This document shows, in pieces, positions 34,664-38,719 of a DNA stretch of 38,719 bases (position 1 is its first letter; the number at the start of each line of letters is the position of its first letter). The position numbers and the translations under genes are program-made. Source of the DNA: Gammaproteobacteria bacterium (GTDB taxonomy: Bacteria; Pseudomonadota; Gammaproteobacteria; UBA6429; Thiohalophilaceae). Below the pieces are notes generated by a model. It saw only the letters and a program-made list of their open reading frames with translations, had not been told where the DNA came from and made no database searches. Location: the NCBI GenBank assembly GCA_026196045.1, contig JAPHRJ010000130.1:1-38719 (forward strand), read 5' to 3'.

Positions 34664-35128
34664 ATGTGCACACGTTGCTGGATCCTGGCGCTAGTTCTTT
34701 CAGTTATTACGGGTGGAATGATTTTTAAATTTATAATTTCTGGCTCTGTTGAACCGGCTTCTGATGGTCGAATGGCATTACAGGTAACCGCCGATGAACG
34801 TGATTTTGTTCTTGCAGAAATGCGTACTTTCCTGGCCAGTATCCAGGGTATTACTCAGGGGCTGACAACGGATGAGATGGATTCTGTTGTTGAAGCCGCA
34901 CGACGTTCTGGTGCCGCTGCCCAACAGACTATGCCCGGCTCACTGGTGGGTAAGTTACCGCTTGAATTCAAGAAACTCGGTTTTGATACTCATAGACAAT
35001 TTGATCAGCTTGCACTTGATGCTGAACAACTGGGTGATCATGCCTACACACTCAAGCAACTGTCAGAACTCATAAATAACTGCGTTGCCTGTCATGCGAC
35101 TTATCGGATCGATGTGATTGTTGAGTAA
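34664..35128 (+). CDS. Cytochrome c'-like membrane-anchored haem protein
   Basis: A 154-residue protein with one N-terminal membrane segment (residues ~6-26), either an anchor or an uncleaved signal, then a helical domain. A haem c motif CVACH (Cys140, Cys143, His144) followed by ATYR near the C terminus has the place and form seen in cytochrome c' four-helix bundles. Middle parts such as FLASIQGITQGLTTDEMDSVVEAARR and LPLEFKKLGFDTHRQFDQLA look like the other helices. Function in relatives is binding of NO or electron transfer; here unknown. It follows lpxD by 95 bases and ends three bases before the convergent GT39 gene. Confidence 0.8.
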   Translation: MCTRCWILALVLSVITGGMIFKFIISGSVEPASDGRMALQVTADERDFVLAEMRTFLASIQGITQGLTTDEMDSVVEAARRSGAAAQQTMPGSLVGKLPLEFKKLGFDTHRQFDQLALDAEQLGDHAYTLKQLSELINNCVACHATYRIDVIVE

Positions 35129-35131
35129 GCC

Positions 35132-36649
35132 TTACTTCTGTTCCTGGGCTTTACCGTAGCGTTCATGCATATAACATTGCCCTACCGGTAGAAAATCAGG
35201 GATAGTGTAAAACCGAGATAAGGTCTCTTCAAGAATCTGCTCGCGATAAGCTTTAAACTTAAAACCCTGGCCTAATAAATAATAAAATTCCGTTTCCGCT
35301 ATCGGCAGGGGTTTTATTTCAGCCTTTTCAAAGAAATCCCTGTAACTATCCAGCTTCGGCGAATAACTTACTAACACAATATTCTTGCCTTCCAGCTCTC
35401 TCAGGTCAGTAATAATATCATCCTGGCGGGCGTGATGAGATCCTTTTCCAATAACAATGACATGTTTCCCCGAGGCATAAGCTAACAAAGCTGACTCGGT
35501 ATAACTGTCTGTTGCCAGTATATAGTCCGACTCATAAGCCTGAAGTTTTTCCAGTATCTCGCTGCTATACATGCCATACACAACATCTTTATAGGTATTC
35601 TCATTATCCTTAAACAGGCCTGGAGCCGTCACCACAATCACTACAAAAGCCAGAAGATGCAAGGTGGTGAATGGCAACATAAAATAGAAGCTTTTACGTA
35701 AGGCTGTTGAATTCAATATCCCGGCCATACCCAAAAAGACAAAAGGATAAAAACTTAATAGCCAGTGCAGGCCGATAGAGACCCAGAAGGACAAAATAAA
35801 GAACAATCCAAACGGTACGACGAACAGGCCAATAAATACCCCTTCCCGTCCTCCTCTTTCTCCCCATAGATGAGCCCTGACCGTAGCCTGATGTTTGAAA
35901 TAAAAATACACAATCGGAGGTGTTAACAGGTACACCAGAGTCAGAATATATTTCCAGGTCAGTTTGAATGAAAAGCTGCTGCCTTCGGTTCTATTAAACA
36001 GATTAAACAGGTAGTTGTCCCAGCAATGGTTATAGTTCCAGAGCAGGTTCAGGAAGATAAAAGGTAATGTTCCTGCAATAATTAATAACAGCCCCAGATA
36101 CGGCTGTATTCCGCGGCGAACAAACAGGACTAAATACAGAAAATAGGCCACCCCTAACAGGCCGGCAAAGAACTTGGAGAAGAAGGCCAGCCCTAACAAA
36201 ATGCCACAGAGTAAATACCAGCCCATGCTATCCCGTCGTTGTGACTGGTAGAAAGCCAGACCAGACAGGAAGGACCAGAGCAGTAAAGGTGTGTCCGTGG
36301 TAATCAATACTCCCAGCATATTAATGGGAGCCAACATATACAGTACTGAGATCATCACAGCAGTTTGAGCGTAGGAACGACTCAGAATGCGGTAAATTGC
36401 CCAGGCAATAAATGTCGTTGTCAGGATCTGTGGTAACCGCAACCACATTGCCGCATCACTAAACTGCAACATGGCCGCCAGGAACCAGCCCACCATGGGA
36501 GGGTGATCATAATAACCATAGTCGAGATGCCGTCCCCACTGGATGAAATACACTTCATCACCGGTCATGGGCAACCAGTAGGCCACCATCAGCTTAATGA
36601 TCAGGGCACCCAGTAAATAAAACCAGAAATGGCGTTCGGTCAACGGCAT
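35132..36649 (-). CDS. GT39-type membrane glycosyltransferase
   Basis: A membrane glycosyltransferase of the PMT/ArnT (GT39) superfamily, which moves sugars from a lipid-phosphate donor. The catalytic Asp lies in the first outer loop, in MTGDEVYFIQWGRHLDYGYYDHPPM, with the partly conserved acidic motif GDE. About 10 to 12 hydrophobic segments follow, then a C-terminal ~110-residue soluble periplasmic part. I start at ATG 36649 (MPLTERHFWFY, about 505 residues), because AGGA lies four bases before it and TM1 follows at once. ATGs at 36697 and 36811 in the same frame are possible, but would extend into the valS promoter region. Substrate is not known. Confidence 0.88.
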   Translation of the reverse strand: MPLTERHFWFYLLGALIIKLMVAYWLPMTGDEVYFIQWGRHLDYGYYDHPPMVGWFLAAMLQFSDAAMWLRLPQILTTTFIAWAIYRILSRSYAQTAVMISVLYMLAPINMLGVLITTDTPLLLWSFLSGLAFYQSQRRDSMGWYLLCGILLGLAFFSKFFAGLLGVAYFLYLVLFVRRGIQPYLGLLLIIAGTLPFIFLNLLWNYNHCWDNYLFNLFNRTEGSSFSFKLTWKYILTLVYLLTPPIVYFYFKHQATVRAHLWGERGGREGVFIGLFVVPFGLFFILSFWVSIGLHWLLSFYPFVFLGMAGILNSTALRKSFYFMLPFTTLHLLAFVVIVVTAPGLFKDNENTYKDVVYGMYSSEILEKLQAYESDYILATDSYTESALLAYASGKHVIVIGKGSHHARQDDIITDLRELEGKNIVLVSYSPKLDSYRDFFEKAEIKPLPIAETEFYYLLGQGFKFKAYREQILEETLSRFYTIPDFLPVGQCYMHERYGKAQEQK

Positions 36650-36854
36650 AAAATCCTGTGTATTCTTGCTTAGTTCTAAAGGGCGCAATACTAGCATGTT
36701 CCCCGCCCTTGTTCCCGCCCAGTTCTGATTCCTGTCATAACCCGAACCTGCTGTAATTGCGGTTATGGCCTGTCGGAAATGTCCGGTATAATGCCGGATT
36801 TGAAATTTCATTCGACAATATCGTCACAAGACGAAAAAACATACGGTCAGATTC

Positions 36855-38719
36855 GTGGAAAAGACATATAACCCCCAAACGATTGAACAAAGCTGGTACC
36901 AAACCTGGGAAAGTAAAGGCTATTTCGCCCCAGCCGGAGGTGATGAGAGTTACTGCATCATGATCCCGCCTCCCAACGTGACGGGTAGCCTGCACATGGG
37001 CCATGCCTTTCAGGACACCATTATGGATGCTCTCACCCGTTATCACCGTATGAAAGGTGACAACACCCTGTGGCAGCCTGGAACCGATCATGCCGGGATT
37101 GCTACTCAGATGGTTGTCGAACGCCTGCTCGAATCTGAAGGGAAAACTCGCCACGATCTGGGCCGTGATAAATTTATTGAAAAGGTCTGGGAATGGAAAG
37201 AACAGTCTGGTGGCACCATCACTCGCCAGTTACGCCGCATGGGTACCTCTCCTGACTGGCAACGCGAGCGCTTTACCATGGACGATGGCCTCTCTGATGC
37301 GGTGAAAGAAGTATTCATCAAGCTTTATCAGGAAGGTCTGATCTACCGCGGAAAACGTCTGGTTAACTGGGATACGGTGCTGCATACCGCCGTGTCAGAT
37401 CTGGAAGTCCTGTCTCAGGAAGAAAATGGCTACCTCTGGCATATGCGCTACCCACTGACCAATGGCACCGGTCATGTTACTGTTGCCACGACCCGTCCAG
37501 AAACTATGCTCGGTGATGCCGCCGTGGCCGTCCATCCCGGTGATGAACGTTACAAACACCTGCTGGGTGAATATGTTGAACTGCCCCTGACCGGTCGTCG
37601 TATTCCCATTATTGCGGATGACTATGTCGATCCCGAATTTGGAACCGGCTGTGTGAAAATCACCCCGGCTCATGACTTCAATGACTATGGCGTCTGGCAA
37701 CGTCATCGTGATCATTCAGCAATTCAGGAACTGCCTCACGGTGGTTTAATCAATATTTTCACCGTCGATGCTGCCGTACGTGAGAACGAAGCCGATGAAG
37801 ATGAATTAATCCCGGCCAAATATACTGGACTGGATCGTTTCGATGCGCGTAAGCAGATCATTAGTGATCTTGAAGATCAGGAACTGCTGGAAAAAATCGA
37901 CGATCATAAATTGATGGTGCCTCGGGGTGACCGCTCCGGTACCGTGATTGAGCCGTTCCTCACCGACCAGTGGTATGTCAAAGTAGAGCCATTGGCCAGA
38001 CCAGCGATTGAAGCCGTGGAAACTGGCAAAATCCGCTTCGTACCCGATAACTGGAAAAACACCTATTATGAATGGATGCGCAATATCCAGGACTGGTGTA
38101 TCAGCCGTCAAATCTGGTGGGGACATCGTATCCCGGCCTGGTATGACGAACAGGGCAATATTTATGTTGGCCGCACTGAAGCAGAAGTTCGTGAACAACA
38201 TGGTCTGGCTGATGATTTTGTCCTGCGCCAGGATGATGACGTACTGGATACCTGGTTCTCCTCCGCGCTGTGGCCTTTCTCAACTCTGGGCTGGCCGGAA
38301 AATACCGATACCCTGAAAACCTTCTATCCAACCAGCGTACTGGTTACGGGCTTTGATATTATTTTCTTCTGGGTCGCGCGCATGATCATGATGGGCCTGA
38401 AATTCATGGATGACGTTCCTTTCCATGAAATTTATATCCACGGTCTGGTACGTGACTCCGAAGGCCAGAAGATGTCCAAGTCCAAGGGCAACGTACTGGA
38501 TCCCATTGACCTGATCGATGGTATTGAACTGGAAGCCCTGGTCAGCAAACGTACCAGCGGCATGATGCAGCCTCATCTGGCTGAAAAAATTGAGAAACAG
38601 ACTCGTAAGAATTTCCCTGCCGGTATTCCTGCTTTTGGTACCGATGCCTTACGCTTTACCTTTGCCGCCATGGCATCAACTGGTCGCGATATTATTCTTT
38701 CAATGGATCGACTGGAAGG
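36855..38719 (+). CDS. valS: Valyl-tRNA synthetase, 5' part (cut by the window end)
   Basis: The reading frame from 36855 to the end gives about 621 residues of ValS, which is some 920-950 residues long in gammaproteobacteria, so the last third is missing because the window stops. It charges tRNA-Val with valine. The start is GTG ([15 protein letters not shown] as written, Met in the protein), with the HIGH motif in [14 protein letters not shown], an editing domain with [12 protein letters not shown], and the KMSKS motif in [11 protein letters not shown]. Sequence follows E. coli closely. It is divergent from the GT39 gene, with about 205 bases between the chosen starts. Confidence 0.97.
   Translation, partial: MEKTYNPQTIEQSWYQTWESKGYFAPAGGDESYCIMIPPPNVTGSLHMGHAFQDTIMDALTRYHRMKGDNTLWQPGTDHAGIATQMVVERLLESEGKTRHDLGRDKFIEKVWEWKEQSGGTITRQLRRMGTSPDWQRERFTMDDGLSDAVKEVFIKLYQEGLIYRGKRLVNWDTVLHTAVSDLEVLSQEENGYLWHMRYPLTNGTGHVTVATTRPETMLGDAAVAVHPGDERYKHLLGEYVELPLTGRRIPIIADDYVDPEFGTGCVKITPAHDFNDYGVWQRHRDHSAIQELPHGGLINIFTVDAAVRENEADEDELIPAKYTGLDRFDARKQIISDLEDQELLEKIDDHKLMVPRGDRSGTVIEPFLTDQWYVKVEPLARPAIEAVETGKIRFVPDNWKNTYYEWMRNIQDWCISRQIWWGHRIPAWYDEQGNIYVGRTEAEVREQHGLADDFVLRQDDDVLDTWFSSALWPFSTLGWPENTDTLKTFYPTSVLVTGFDIIFFWVARMIMMGLKFMDDVPFHEIYIHGLVRDSEGQKMSKSKGNVLDPIDLIDGIELEALVSKRTSGMMQPHLAEKIEKQTRKNFPAGIPAFGTDALRFTFAAMASTGRDIILSMDRLE

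Noticed and set aside
36650-36811. Longer N terminus of the GT39 protein
   Set aside because: Residues are unlike a membrane protein start and would crowd the divergent valS promoter.

Overview
The window reads as chromosomal DNA of a gammaproteobacterium. Support comes from a ValS closely following the E. coli pattern, YadGH, DbpA, YihY, BioA, LpxD (so a lipopolysaccharide outer membrane) and a monomeric NADP isocitrate dehydrogenase. A sulfide:quinone oxidoreductase with all three redox cysteines points to sulfide oxidation. A VPxPA-type C-terminal sorting signal implies an exosortase elsewhere in the genome. No phage, transposase, CRISPR array, tRNA or rRNA was seen, and base composition looks uniform by eye.

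Layout. 1-9015 is almost entirely on the minus strand: peroxiredoxin Bcp, a small membrane protein, the YadGH ABC exporter, and the SUF Fe-S assembly operon in the order sufB-sufC-sufD-sufT-sufE plus a small conserved protein. A good IscR type-1-like site overlaps the sufB promoter. No sufS is present. Then come YtoQ and a DUF1499 protein. 9214-13682 holds an unusual radical SAM protein facing a GT-A-like glycosyltransferase, the sulfide:quinone oxidoreductase with an AT-rich palindrome just upstream, and a TPR protein. 13898-20410 holds a VPxPA-CTERM protein, a two-way terminator, isocitrate dehydrogenase, a membrane diguanylate cyclase, a patch of dispersed intergenic repeats, and a GH100 invertase followed by an HDOD protein.

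20567-29591 is dense in RNA-handling genes: two cold-shock proteins, two single-RRM proteins, the DEAD-box helicases RhlE and DbpA, a NYN-domain (putative RNase) protein overlapping dbpA, and a basic histone-H1-like protein. They sit among a thiamine-related pair (YjbQ and an MTH1187-type thiamine-binding protein), a methyltransferase and small conserved proteins. Long leaders, hairpins and an inter-cistronic terminator suggest cold-shock-type post-transcriptional control. 29592-38719 holds bioA behind a perfect palindrome, yihY, a probable 53-residue small gene, a stand-alone lpxD, a cytochrome c'-like haem protein, a GT39 membrane glycosyltransferase and a partial valS that runs off the right end.

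How they fit together. SUF, Bcp and Sqr suggest a cell coping with oxidative and sulfide stress. The RNA block looks like a set for cold adaptation and ribosome assembly. I found no clear undescribed defence system. The best leads are the radical SAM/glycosyltransferase pair, the RNA-metabolism cluster with its structured leaders and dbpA-NYN overlap, the thiamine pair, and the candidate operators at sufB, sqr and bioA.
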